Positions 23,097-35,253 of a stretch of 64,000 nt of DNA are shown here, piece by piece. Numbering within the stretch: the first letter of the stretch is position 1; each line of letters starts with the position of its first letter. The stretch covers positions 91,074 to 155,073 of the forward strand of contig JAJSPD010000093.1 of assembly GCA_021307315.1 (NCBI GenBank), given 5' to 3'. A program made the translations under genes and the position numbers. The notes under the pieces are model-generated. The model ran no database searches and was not told the origin of the DNA. It worked only from the letters and a program-made list of their open reading frames with translations. The stretch comes from Bisporella sp. PMI_857. Its lineage: Eukaryota; Ascomycota; Leotiomycetes; Helotiales; Helotiaceae.

Positions 23097-26000
23097 TACA
23101 GTCCTGCACCATACCAGTTCATGCAGCTCGCAACAGTGCAACCCCATCGTACTTGGAGATTAGCAGTCTGAGCATATACCTGTGTGTTGGATATCTCTTG
23201 GCCCCATTTGAAGAGAGGAGAAGGAGGGAGGGGTGCCTCTACAGGTCGGAATATGGGGGGCTGATATTTGCACACCCCTCTTGTAGTTGAAGAAAGCCGA
23301 TTTAATTCGCTTCCACAATTTAATATAACTGCTCCTTTTTGTAAAAGTGTTATCGACATTCAAAGACACTATGCTGTTAAATTGTACCTTTAATTTGGGA
23401 CAGAATTGCTGGTTTGTGTGTTGTAAAGTGTGCAATTATCGGCCAACCCCCTCCCCCCCCTTCTTCCCCTTTCCCCCTTTTCCGACCCGTAGAGGGGCGC
23501 TCATCTAGCCAAGGTTACTCGGTAAAAAAGACAAAGAGTGCCCAGCCCATTGTGAGTAGGTGTGGGCGTGGGTGGTGGTCGCTGGACAGGTATAGACATC
23601 ATGGGCTCACGGTAAACTTACTTTCTGTCTTCCTGCACTACGATTCCGTCTTACCTGAGAGCGATGGATAACCCCCGTGCAATCATATCCGGGTGGGGTA
23701 CCGGTACCGACACCTGAGTCCTTGGGTCAACATGGGCCACGTACTGTATACTTAGTTACTTTTGCATCCTGGTTGATCGACTGCACGTTGTGGTTTGATG
23801 ATCATGAAAGTTGGATCTAAGGGAACTGGTACTGAGCGCCGCTATGTTTCACGAACGAAGGTTGTGGCCTGCAACATGAGCAAAAGGGCATTTTCTCCCA
23901 TACGATATTCTAGATGCGAATGAACCATATGCGTGTCATGTCAATCTATATGCGTGCCTGGCACTACCTATCCACCTCGATCGAGCATCAAGGTAGCCTC
24001 CTCTACCCCCCCTAAAGTACTTATATCCGTGGTCTAGCGTAGCGTGTCTCTCAAGTACCGCAATCTTATATTATAAACCGCATTGAGATGACACTGTATT
24101 TCGTGCCGTCGTTTGAGGCTCTGGGCGGCGCTTATCGTTAGTCTCCGATCATCCGGGAGTGTTGACAGGAAATGCAACATTAAAATCTCTGGTTGAAGTT
24201 TTAGAAATTCTTTGGCTTGCCCTACCCCCGGCCAATGACCTTCTTCCCCTAGGCCCTGGTATACTTGCCACGAGGGAAAGGTCTATCATCGACCGGGTCG
24301 ACCCTTTCGACCACACCAGATTTGGACACATTCGTACCACATATATCTCAGATCCTGCTTCATAAATCTCCCGGAGGAACATGAAAAGCGGTACTCCAAT
24401 AACATGTTGGGTGACCTGCCCTGGTATACGAATCCAGCCAGCGGAACGACGTAGCTCTCGCTCACCGAATAGATGCTTTCGGGTTCAGGTCATACAACTC
24501 TCTTACAGTACACCCGCTGAGCCCTTGACCCTGAACCAGACCCAGCAAGCTGAACCAAAGCGGCGGCGGCAAGCTTCCGTCGAACCCGATCAAGTTGACA
24601 GCTCTCTAAGATATCACGGAGACACCCCACCACCGCGGGGGGGGCTTCCATGAATCTTGCGCATAACCCACTGGCTCCTACGAACTCGGCGCTATGCCGA
24701 ATCGTGGATACGCGGACGGATGCGATTGCCATTCGGTTTCTGATTCTAGAACTTTCACTAGGCGATCAGGCATGAATGGAGAGAGAACCCAGACGACAGA
24801 TGCAAGAGGAACCGGGGGGTGATGGTGGAGATCAAGCAAGGTACCGTTGCTTGTGATCCACAATCAGATCAATACCCAAGACTACTACTTACCTCCGTAC
24901 TCATTTACTTTATTACCGAAACTGCACAGTCCCTACAGTCCCTACGGCGAGATGAAGTATGGTGCACGCAAGATAACAATTATAATAGGTATCATCATCA
25001 TTATAATAAGTACAAATAGTAAAGTATAATGATGATACTCACCAGTATCTTTGTTTGGGGGGGGGGGCCTGGCACTACACTACAATATAGGAAGTACAGT
25101 AGATTGCCCAATATTTCTTTATTGCTGCCGCTAGTATTTTTATTATCATTATTGTTGTTCTTATTATTTATATGTATTATTTATATTTATATGTATATTT
25201 ATATTTATTATGATCAGATTACCGCTACCAGCTGCCGTGAGTGAGACCCTGGGCTCTTCCCAAGGGCCCAAGCCCCAGACGAGAGGGCTTGTCGTGCTGG
25301 TAGTGTCTGGTTGTGTCAGTCTATAAAATGTATCGGATTACTTGATGCGAGCAGTGATAATGATCCATTCATTAGACTCGTAGCCACGAAAGCATATTGT
25401 AGATAGATCCCAGAACCGGACAGCATCTAAGTGATTTTTATTTTATTTTTTTTGGTTTATACTTTCTTACCTTTCTTACCCAGGATATAGAGCAAATGCT
25501 CTCAGTCCGGTTCCACGCGATGGCCATGATACCCACTAACAAAGTCTAATCCACTTCCCAAAAGTATCAGACCCTGATTAAAATGGAGACCCTTTTTTGC
25601 CCAGGAACATCACATCCGGGGGGAGAAGCCTCTCGATGTGCGCCTGAAGATCCGGAAAGGCATTCATTCATTTCATCACCATACAGTCATGTCAGACTGA
25701 TCCCTTCCCCGGCTCACACCACCACCACCACTACCACCACTACCACCCTCACCCTCCTCCGCAACCCGCTCGCTCCCACTACTCCAAAGTTTGGATCAAT
25801 ATAGCTCCTCCCGCCTGGGTTTGTCCGCCCCAATCATCCCTGGTAATCACCTGTACCATGTCTTTCCTTGTTCGTGGTCCCCACGACGGATAGTCGTTAC
25901 AAACGTCCTGATTGTTAAAGGGCTGCCTCCCTTGTCCTGGCCCAGGATTTCCATCAAGCATACTCGCTATGCAGCAATCCTTATAAGTGTATACCTCCGC

Positions 26001-26546
26001 AGTGTGATGCCAGACGGATAGCTACCCATGGTACATACACATACTCTACTATCACATCAGAAACGAAAAGCCACTCACTCCACTGGATCTGATTCTTTTC
26101 TTGGGCACCTTTGATGATTCCATCATACAGGTCTTTGCTTCTTTCTGAGTCGGTGGAGAGGCAGCATCCAATATAAAGACTTCAAGCGGTCCGCCACAGC
26201 TGTTTGGCTTACGGATTTTTAGATATATATTCACCTTGCCGATAGACTCCCATTGGAACCAAGCAACATTTCAGTATTCTGAATTTCATTCACCTTCACT
26301 TCAAAGTCCCAGAAAACCACCGCTCTCGTTAGTGTTAGACAGCCATCTGCCTCCGACCTACTGCTTTGGTTTCAACTTCAACTACCTAAAATTCTGCGGA
26401 GCTCACAGTCAAGCACCTGCTATTCCTCTATCCTTCAACTGCACCATACAATCGTAGGTGCTTGTCTATTGCATATACCATCCTCAGTCTTGAATTAACA
26501 TGTTTACTTGTTCAGGTCTCTCAGACGTCATTGTGGCTCATTCATC

Positions 26547-26711
26547 ATGGCCGTCCCAAGCTACTGCCACCACTCTTTCAACCTACTCAAGTCTGAGTCT
26601 ACCCTCATTCAATGGATGTGCTCAATGTGCCATTCTGGGCCCCATTGGTACATTTTCGAATGCAAGTACTGCAAGTTGAAGACTTGCCGGCCTTGCACCA
26701 ACAAGGTCTAA
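26547..26711 (+). CDS. Small cysteine-rich, putative zinc-binding protein
   Basis: A 54-residue ORF starting MAVPSYCHHS. It has seven cysteines; the last six form CxxC-x10-CxxC-x4-CxxC (C25, C28, C39, C42, C47, C50), with the core CHSGPHWYIFECKYC. This looks like a compact treble-clef or ribbon zinc fold and not a secreted effector, since there is no signal peptide. A plausible intron precedes it: GTAGGT at 26454 to CAG at 26515. The frame upstream of that intron stays open but has no ATG, so the intron would be in the 5' UTR, unless a start lies further up. I do not know the function. The regular cysteine spacing argues against a chance ORF. Confidence 0.5.
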   Translation: MAVPSYCHHSFNLLKSESTLIQWMCSMCHSGPHWYIFECKYCKLKTCRPCTNKV

Positions 26712-28523
26712 ATCGTGACGATGCCTTTCGGGTTGGTGAGTAGGTTCTATGGCCGAGAAGATCGGTCGGACCTGGTTTGTCTGGCAGTGGATAACAACTA
26801 ATATTGCATGGGAAGATAGGACGTTGTTGCGCGCTCTTGTTGCCGCAGCTCAGAAGCTGATAGATCTGCTATGGGCTTGTGTCAAGGCGCTTCACATGCA
26901 AGGTCCATCCAAGCAGCTTCACTTTGCTTTTGCGAACCTCATCCAACGACCACGACATCCCCAAAATAAGACTTTCCCGCTTCTCCTTCATCTGTCAGTG
27001 CGAACATTACACGATATGACGTTACGATACTCCCTTCACAGCTTGGTTCCCGAATTTAGTCAGAGAATAATGGGTAATTCTCTGTTTCTTTGACGGCACG
27101 GAGTCACCGGCTCAGCTTGTACTCATGCTTTGCTTGCTTGCTTGCTTTGCCGCCTGGGATGCTGCTGATTCTCGGCCTGCTTTGCCATGGTAGCCTCCTG
27201 CCTGTCGCTCTCTCATTGGTGATTGAGGAGTTTGGTTTTCCTGTTTGTCATTAAATTTCCTTTGCGGTTGCATGTGGCCTAGGGCGGTAAGACTTCCACT
27301 GCGTTGTTTGCAGAGGCGTTCAGTGTGCATGGGATGCGGAGGAAGAAAAGTTTATTTGGGCTGCTCTTGTGGTGTATACCCTGTGTTCCTTAGACTCTAC
27401 CAAATTTGCTCGCGCAAACACCAGGAAAACATGGAGGTACTTTATTTGTGATTTGCAATTTTTTCTGCTTAGTGAGATTGCCCTTCAATTGATGCTAAGC
27501 GGCAAAGATTTCAACACGGACCCATTGTCAAAGTTGAGTCAAACTGTCCACAGCCTTCCCATTCACAATGCATGATGATGCATCATCGACACATCAGCAA
27601 AGAATTCGAAATGACCCTCAGAACAAATCCCAAAAAGCTGCCTACCTGCTGTGTGACAGCAACCCAAGCTGCCAGGTCCCGTTAACCGTATACGGCTGTG
27701 TTTGTACCACCGATCAATCGGTTTAGCCTTTCTAAACGGCCGGAACGGTCATCCACATGCCCGGCGCTATGATACATTGACAGCTGGCACGGCCACGAAC
27801 CTGTTTGTGCTGGGTACTTTTCTCAATGCCTAAAGCTAACCCAACCACATAGACTTAACATGTATGCTGGGCTAGGATTCCGTGGCACTGCTTCAATTAT
27901 TGAGTGCATGGCAGAGCCACTCCATCATGCCCAAGTTCCAAGTTGTCGAAATACAAGACACTGATTTTGGTGCGGCTTTTACAGATCAATAAACTGTGAA
28001 AAACTCATAGAAGGGAAGACATATATGGTTAATAGTGAATCTATAATAAAGGATAGCATCTTGACGGGGACCCAGTTATAGATAGATTGATCCCCAAAGG
28101 CAGACTTAATCACAAGATACTAATAACGTGCATGACCGGACTTCAGCTCTCTGTGGTTGATTTAATCACTACATCACCGAAGGATCGATTTCAGGGTGGC
28201 ACACCATCTGTGTAATGATAGAAATGGGAATAGCACCTATATTAAGATACTTCCGCAAGATATTCCTTAGACGCCTTGTGTGAAGTTACATCCCTCTCGA
28301 GAGCACTGTACTATAGTCTCTTGGATTCATCTCTGACTTTGAATATTTTATTCCTGATATGAGATACAAAGCGGAAGGGTATCATAGCTATCCTGTACAC
28401 CGTAATCATCAATTCAATCCGTGCCCACCATAAAATCTGGATGATATCAGCCCCTTGCTCATTACACAATGACCCATGCTCTGAAATTTTGAGAAAATTG
28501 CCTACCAAATGCCAATCTAAAAT
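26712..28523. other. Intergenic region, no gene recognised
   Basis: About 1.8 kb between the small cysteine-rich ORF and the 3' end of the SH3-domain gene. It includes a short CTTG tandem repeat near 27129-27147. The ORFs at 26749-27093 and 27245-27451 lack motifs. Confidence 0.45.
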
Positions 28524-31193
28524 TTACCTCCAGCTGCTCGGACTCCTCGTCAAGGAGCTAACAAGCTCCAAGCCCGGTTGTCCCCTATGAAGGCTGCCAC
28601 TTCCACTACCAGAACTAACCACACTCCCACTTCGTTCGCGTCTCGAACTCTTTTTTCTTCCCAAGGGGATACTTCCAATTCTCAACCCCAACCCCCTACT
28701 TGGAGGGCCAGAATCTGTTGGTGGAGAGATCTCCTGCAGATTATGAACAAATGCACGTGGGAAGAGCCCCCATTTCCCCTTGCTTGTTTGACCTGACCAA
28801 CACCATTGATCCTGATAAGCATATCCTATGGCAGAGATCCTTTCTCCCTTCGAAAACTTGAGCCAACCTCCATCTTTTGCATCCTTTGGCTTGAACTCCC
28901 ACTTAGCATAGGCAACCAAGCTACTCTGCGCGTTCATGAGGTCATTCTCGCGTAGTGGTAGCTCAAGTGTGACCGCGGACGCAGGGAAAGCCCCACGATC
29001 TCCATCATGATAACCGACACACCATTGGCCACTGAATCGATCGGGGAAAGTGATTCCAATAATCCGTGCACCAGCGGCAAAGTTTAAAGTTGGGTTACCA
29101 TCGGGATCGTGGTGTTTTGTGTCTGTTGCCTTGAAGTAGTGCGTTTTTGTTGCATGCGCCGAGGGGCGATTCGCTACCCTCGAAGATATCTTATCAATGC
29201 TGTATGGCATGGCCCTACTTTCCGATGTGGTGAAATGAATGTCATAGTCATGATAAATTATATGGGGCAGTTGAGAGCCATAGAGTATCGTGATTCCAGC
29301 GATATTTGGGAGAGGCTGCGAGTGTTTGGCGAGATGTCGGAATAGAGAGTCAGTAGAAAAAAATATTGTAGCATCATGTTCCTCCACTGTCTTACGTTCC
29401 TCGACGCAAAATATGCAAGCGAACATTGGCTCGTCCATAGAGCTGCTTTTGGCATGGCTTTTTGATAAGAACTTTTCACGCCACCGTATTCCATGGTTGT
29501 CATGTACTCCCGTTGCTAATGTCTATGTCAGAACAAATCTCACTAGTAGAGACCATACTCACAATCAGGTCTATTGTCTTTTACAAGCCTTTCCCAGTTA
29601 ATCTCATAGGAGCATTTTAGGCACTTCGCATGTTGTACAGAACTGTAGTGACCTAATGGTCGGTTGACAGGTTTGAACCCGGCTTCTCCTCTCAGAATCT
29701 GTTTCGCACCTTCACAGAAACCTCCAAATCTATAAAATGAGCTATCGTGCCGCATTGGATGATCGGCGGACTTCATAGAGGCTGTTGGAGTAGGTTGGCC
29801 AGTCTGTTGGCTTTCGTTGGCCAATATAAGACCGCTATCATGATTGATCCTATCCACGACCTCAATACCAGGCTCTACTCCCTTCCCAAAGCCTGGCAAT
29901 TTTAAGGTCGTAGCTAGATTTCCTGTAGCAGATGTCCTATGCGTACTTAAAGGAGGGCTCAACGGAGGGGAACGAAGTCCAAAGATTGATTCCTGACTAG
30001 CTTGACTGTCCGATCTATGAAGGTTATCTTGGATTATGGAGCTTGTCCTCGAACCTCTCGAACCTGCCGAAGTTTGTGACGCATGACCCAGGCTCCTTTC
30101 TCGTTCCATAAGAATTTCGTAGCCATTGCCACTAGCTCTGGATTCATAGCCATTGATCGGACTAACAGGCGATCTAGAACCGTCGTATAGAGGAGATATG
30201 ACAGAAACTTCACTAAATATGTCACTGGCTCGGTGCTCGTCGATCGATGAGATAGACATGCGCAGCTCATTTTGGAAAAGAAGACGAGACTGTCGTCTTT
30301 TTTCCAAAAATTCCTCATTTGCCGCAACACGAAATTTAACAACCTCTCTTTGGTGTCTGATTTCTCTCGATACAAGACCATCTGGTCTCGAAGATGGAGA
30401 GATGTCACGGGAACCTCGCCGTGGGGATGTGCCTAGAGACGAGCTCGCTGGCGACCCGAGTGCCGAATGCGTTGGACTTTCGATTATCCATGCACTGGGC
30501 GGCTTTACGGGTTCAAAGGGAGGAGGACCAACGGAGGGGACTGACTGGTTGACCTCGGTTGGGGCTGCAGAAATGTTTGACCTAGGCGGTCCCGAAAATG
30601 GAACAGGTTTCCTGGTGAAGTTTAATTGCCTTATATGGCTGGGCTGTGATTCATCACCCCTTGCTTCTGTCTTGTCGAGCTTGAAGTTTTGAAGGTTATC
30701 TTGTAGCAATCGATCTCGTACACGATTAAATATCTCTAGGCACACTATGGCGCATTCATGCGATCGCTGTTCTAAAGCTGTAAATGCAGCTCTATTGAAC
30801 GACCCCAAATCATCGTCGTCGTAGTCTTGACACTCATTTATATGATCAATCAGATCAATTCGCAAGTCCTTAAATTTCTGCTGAATTGCTTCTACATGGT
30901 CGAGTCAGAGATGTGTATTGTGAAACAATGCTACAAATCATGGCATACATACGGTCTTCAGTAAGCCCAAGCGCAAAGCGATCCCCGCATGAACCAAGCA
31001 ATTGTGCATAGGCATCGCTGATATCCTTCGCTGACTCCGCTAAAGATTCCTGTAAAGCCCTCGCAGATTCGAAGATTGTTGACGCATGCAATTCAGAATT
31101 TGAAGCAGTGGATCTGGAGACTCTTTTCGCTAACTTCGTTCCTGTCTCCAAAGCTTTGACGATGCCCTTCACAGGAGTGATGTAGTCGGTCAT
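28524..31193 (-). CDS. SH3-domain-containing protein (fungal, uncharacterised)
   Basis: Three exons: 30953-31193, 29563-30891 and 28524-29515 (853 aa). Introns are 61 and 47 nt with GT-AG ends and consistent phases. The start is MTDYITPVKGIVKALETG. The N-terminal exon is helical (ESARALQESLAESAKDI), and the middle is a long Ser/Pro-rich disordered region. Exon 3 opens with GIRWREKFLSKSH and a Cys-pair segment (FACIFCVEE). Two SH3-like modules follow: one around FSGQWCVGYHDGDRGAFPAS, and a clear C-terminal one (AYAKWEFKPKD, DQWCWSGQTSKGKWGLFPRA) with the ALYDY-like start and the G-x-FP end. The tail is basic and Ser-rich. It probably acts as a cytosolic or cortical adaptor binding proline-rich partners; the actual role is unknown. 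Confidence 0.88.
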
Positions 31194-32390
31194 CCTCTGG
31201 AGGGGAAGGGGCAAAGCCCAATTCTCGGCCGACAAGCCTATTAATGTCGTACCCGAGCTTCTCCAGAAAATCAAACCCCCAGACACATACACAGGTCAAA
31301 TCTGTGCGGGGATTGGCAAGTAGAGAATAGAGTCAACGCAAAAATAAATGTAAGCACGGATTTGCAAGAAGAGGTGTAGCTCGATGTGACAGGAGGAGCA
31401 CAAGAGATGTTTTGAGTGTGAGTGAGTGAGTGAGTGAGCGAGTGAGGGAGGGAGGGAGAGAGAGAAAGGAAGAAGGAAGTATGACCGGGTGGTCGAGATG
31501 AAGCCAGAAGAGAATACAGTAGAGGAGTGGTAGTGGCGCTGCACTGCACGGCACCGGCACCGGCACCCCTTCACCACCATCTTTGCTGAATATTCCCATA
31601 CATTAATCTATCTCCCTAGGTATTTAGTCCGCCCCATGCTTGCTACACAGCGTTTTGGTCAATAATGATGGCTTCTGCCTTGCGACGTATGCATCTTGTG
31701 AGATCGGTAAATTGTGCTGGGGGTGCATCTGGGGTGGGTTTCCAGCGTATCAATATATGTGCTAGATATGCGAACTAGCACCTGCCTACTGGCTGTGCAA
31801 GCCTCATTGCAGTCCTGGAGCGAATCAAGGGTTCTCACCCGCGCCACGATTGAGGCTTTGATCGTCCTCATCCGAACTTCACCTCTCCGTTAGTTTATTG
31901 AAGGAGAGGGCCTCATTCTCGAAAGTATGTCCTTGGAAAGCGACAGGCTCACCATGCTCAACCACATAGTTGGGAACCAACCAATATCCCTCTACTACAA
32001 TCCTATCCAGCCTTTGGAAAGAGTAACCCATTTAACAAAGAGAGTACACGAGTATGTAATTCTGGAGATGAATAATTTGTCTAGAAACATTGGAGTAAAA
32101 GTTGCATCAGCCCACTCAAACGTGTAGCAACTTTACGTTATCAGCCTCACGAAGTCCCTGCTTTTCTGGCTTGAACATGTTTCCGTTCTCTATAAGGATC
32201 TGCCCCTCTCAAACACGCTGACATGGCTGCGCGATTTATGGCGACCTATCATAATAGAGGCTGCAGAAAAAAGGTGTGGACAGTTTATCCCTTTTCCTTC
32301 TGCTGTCTTGTATTTTACTTTAGCCCTGCAATCCAGGTGGCCTTGGAATATACCTATGTATTTGCTGCCTTTTCATACCTCACTATCCAC
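31194..32390. other. Intergenic region with GAGT repeats
   Basis: Contains the promoter and 5' UTR of the SH3-domain gene and the 3' flank of the transcription factor. A purine-rich array of GAGT units, grading into GGGA and GAGA, covers about 31418-31470, and ACCGGC repeats lie at 31549-31566. No gene is recognised; the minus-strand ORFs across the GAGT array are simply repeat translations. Confidence 0.5.
31418..31470 (+). repeat. GAGT/GGGA purine-rich microsatellite
   Basis: Tandem GAGT units merging into GGGA and GAGA units, about 230 bp upstream of the SH3-domain gene start. On the coding strand this is a CT-rich tract, common in fungal promoters. Confidence 0.8.
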
Positions 32391-35253
32391 TTATGAGGAG
32401 TAGTGGTGAAAGCCATCTGGTCCAAAATCCATGAATGGACCTTTTGTCCAGTCCACAGTGTTGAACCAGTCGAAATCACTGCCGTCTAGTAGAGGAACCT
32501 CAACTTGGGCTGGCTCAGAACGATGGACTTCCATCTCGTTATTATCTAATGATGGAGGAGGATCTAGGACTCGGTCTAATATGCGCTTTATGAGAGTGCT
32601 CATGCGCCCACAGAGATCGCGGTTTGCAGCTGTGGGACGGACCTATTACGACATTCCCAAGTCAGCACTACCTCCAGGAGTTTTGACTTCCAATTGCTCA
32701 AGAAAAATGCCGGAATAGGGATATCCTCTAGGGAATTAACCCGCTCCGCTCTTGACATACTTATGCGATAAATGGAACAGGGGACTTTGCTTGCGATATG
32801 GTAGGGCTTACCCAGTCGAGGAATCCAACTAGCATACTGAGATTCTGGATGACCTCTGATCGAGGTAGCCGCGAATGGCTAGCTCGAGGCTGCTTTGTTT
32901 GTTTAAGGAGCTCAACGCAGATGACACCGCTAGAAGGTACACCGTAGCACATTATCATCCAGTCATAATCATACTGTCTCTCAATAAATCGATCCCTTTC
33001 AATCCACATGTATACCTTGATATCGTCAACAAATCAGCTGTTATTCTTGCTCTCAGCGCAATTTGTAACCTTACAGTTAACTCTAGCATCTCCCTCGCTA
33101 TATCTAGCATATGCCGCTGATCAGCTTGCGCCCGTCGGACTAGTAGTTGTTCTAAAAGCAATCCGCAATGTAAATAACGTAACCTCAGAGTGAACCGCAG
33201 CCACTGTAACGTGTTAGAATTTGGGACTTCGTTGGTAAAGCGCAGCCATCGAGGGAAAGATTGATGTGCTTGATCATTTCTCTTTTTCAGTTCTCTGTTT
33301 TGCGTAAGTATCTATATCAAGATCTTGGAGTTGATTACTAACATTAATCGTTCATAAGAATATTGCGATTCCGCTCCCAGAGACACCTCAAGAACCTCGC
33401 TCAAAACCAAGGAATGAATCATCACAGCTCTTGTACTAGTAGCCGCGCTAATTTCGCCAGTGGTACTCCAACCATCTTTGTCAAGCATCCCTATGGCATG
33501 AAGTCTCTCTTCTTGAGGAGCCAGAAGAATTTCATCGCTCAAATCTAACGGTAACGGTGCTAGGTTGTATCGGTGACTCAAGCCTGGTGGTCTTCCGGTG
33601 AAAGCTGACAGAGTTTTGTCTATGCTGAACACTATAGACCATGTCCGCCGTCTCATTTCTGTTGAAATAGTAGGGATTGGATTGCTTTCTCTGTCTCGGT
33701 GGATGCCTAAGCCAGTTGCGGCATTGTTGAGGTCTCCATGGGCACGCCATAACATTAAACCTGGGCATATGTCAGGAAAACCCGTTACATAAAACGATCA
33801 GGTAGTGAACTTACTCGTGTCCCCTGTACATTGGCTTTCCAGGACGGTTCTTTTGAATAGCAAGCTGACCATTAAAATGTTAATGTTCTCCATCTGATTA
33901 CTCAATTTCACCTGCACATAAGGGTCAGTATCTATGCACCACTATGTACGATTTCTCCGCCACTAGACTCACGCAACCATCGGCGCACTCTTTCATCTCT
34001 AGTGCAAAATCTCTTCGACGCATCCTGCGGCCGGATTGAGTAGACCAAAACTGGTCTTCTTCTGGCAGAGCCAATAATACAAAACCGAGATTTGACAGAA
34101 TTATGCCCACTATGACGAATCAGCGCTATGATATTACCATATTTAGTATGGGCTCCAGAATTCAGCTGTTTCAGAAGCCCAAAAGAAATAAAGGAAGGCT
34201 CCTGAGACAGCTCCCAAACTTCCAGCTCCTTCTACTAAAGTCGACAAAGTAGCATTGGAAAAAGGTCATACTCATCTCCCAGCGCAGGTTCCGTCCCGCT
34301 AGTTGAGAAAGCCACATATCCGGATCATCCGTATCTCGCAGCACAGACATCGTATTGCGACTAAATAGTTGTGCAACCTCCCTTAAATCTTTAGATTTTC
34401 TAGGATGACGTAAGACTTGCCCAAACGTTGACCAAAGACTAGCCATACAGTAAATTACGGTCGGCTTATGAAAGCCTTTATCTGTACCCTTAGAAGCATA
34501 TAGCTCCATGAGGCGGTCACAGGTCGCCTGATTGGGCAGTAGATTGAGTAATTTGATGCCTAAGGTTGTGCGTGCTGAGACCTGCTCTTCATTCTCGGCC
34601 AACGTGGGAGTTAGGCCATGAAGAGTATCTTTTTGGGGGTCAAGATCACTTTCATGATCCTGAAAGACAGCTGAGAAGGAAGTTGGACCATAAAATCCGG
34701 CCGAAGGCTTAAACATAGACGCTTCCTCTTCCATTTCCTCCTCTTGAGAGAGTGAGCTTCCCTCAGCCTCCGGCTGGACGGCAGAGAGTCTTGCAGTCTG
34801 TGCATAGGCATTGATCTGAACTGGGCTCAGGCCCTTCGAACTTGAGAGAGATGGCCCGAACCGCTGAGGCTTGGGGCGTGTTTGAGGAGAATCAACATAA
34901 ATACATCGATCGGCTATGTTTCGTCGACGACAATTTTGACAGATCGGAATAGTATGATCGCATCTGGAGCAATGATATAGGAGTTAGTCTACCTATCCCA
35001 GGAACAGCTTAGGATTGAAACGTCGCCTCTAGAGCTATCCACTCCCAAGAAATAAATTGCCAATGCGCTGAATCTTGTGAGAGGCTGAGAACTCTTAGGA
35101 GTAGACTGCCTGTGAGACATTTCGAAGTTGGGGACGTTGTACCGAGGGGCTGACTGACCTCATCTTTGCCTTGCGACAAGGCTCACAGGCTTGCTCCTTG
35201 CCATTCCTGCGTCTTGGGAGCTTCGATGTGCTCGGGGTGGAATCGGCGGACAT
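32391..35253 (-). CDS. Zn2Cys6 transcription factor with fungal-specific regulatory domain
   Basis: Eight exons: 35159-35253, 34272-34963, 33973-34109, 33815-33911, 33343-33760, 33016-33294, 32812-32977 and 32391-32642 (711 aa, phases consistent). The start is MSADSTPSTSK. The zinc cluster is C23-x2-C26-x6-C33-x6-C40-x2-C43-x8-C52, split by intron 1 right before C33 (ACEPCRKAKMR then CDHTIPICQNC). The middle holds the fungal_trans domain: LWRAHGDLNNAATGLGIHRD, EMRRRTWSIVFSIDKTLSAF, then TGRPPGLSHRYN and LPLDLSDE. The C-terminus is acidic and aromatic (DFDWFNTVDW, FMDFGPDGFHHY), like an activation domain. It is nuclear and binds CGG-type half sites; its targets are unknown. Least certain are the exon 5/6 join and the 38-nt intron 32978-33015. 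Confidence 0.88.

Larger units (their letters stand above)
20106..26453. other. Large gene-poor intergenic region
   Basis: About 6.3 kb with no recognisable gene. Contents I can see: GAGGAAGAAA repeats near 20690-20722; a palindromic TGTACTGTACAGTACA at about 21778-21793; AAT/TAG trinucleotide tracts at about 22540-22600; tandem CAGTA at about 23072-23096; C/T-rich sequence near 23445-23490; runs of about 8-10 G near 24638 and 25055; an AT-rich stretch 25110-25215; and an ACC-repeat tract near 25718-25755. Short ORFs here have no motif. Decayed transposons are possible but not demonstrable by eye. Confidence 0.45.

Noticed and set aside
30153..30692. 179-codon plus-strand ORF
   Set aside because: Antisense shadow of the Ser/Pro-rich exon 2 of the SH3-domain gene.
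31271..31599. Ser/Leu-rich ORFs on the minus strand (SLTHSLTHS-like)
   Set aside because: They are translations of the GAGT microsatellite, open only because the repeat lacks stops.
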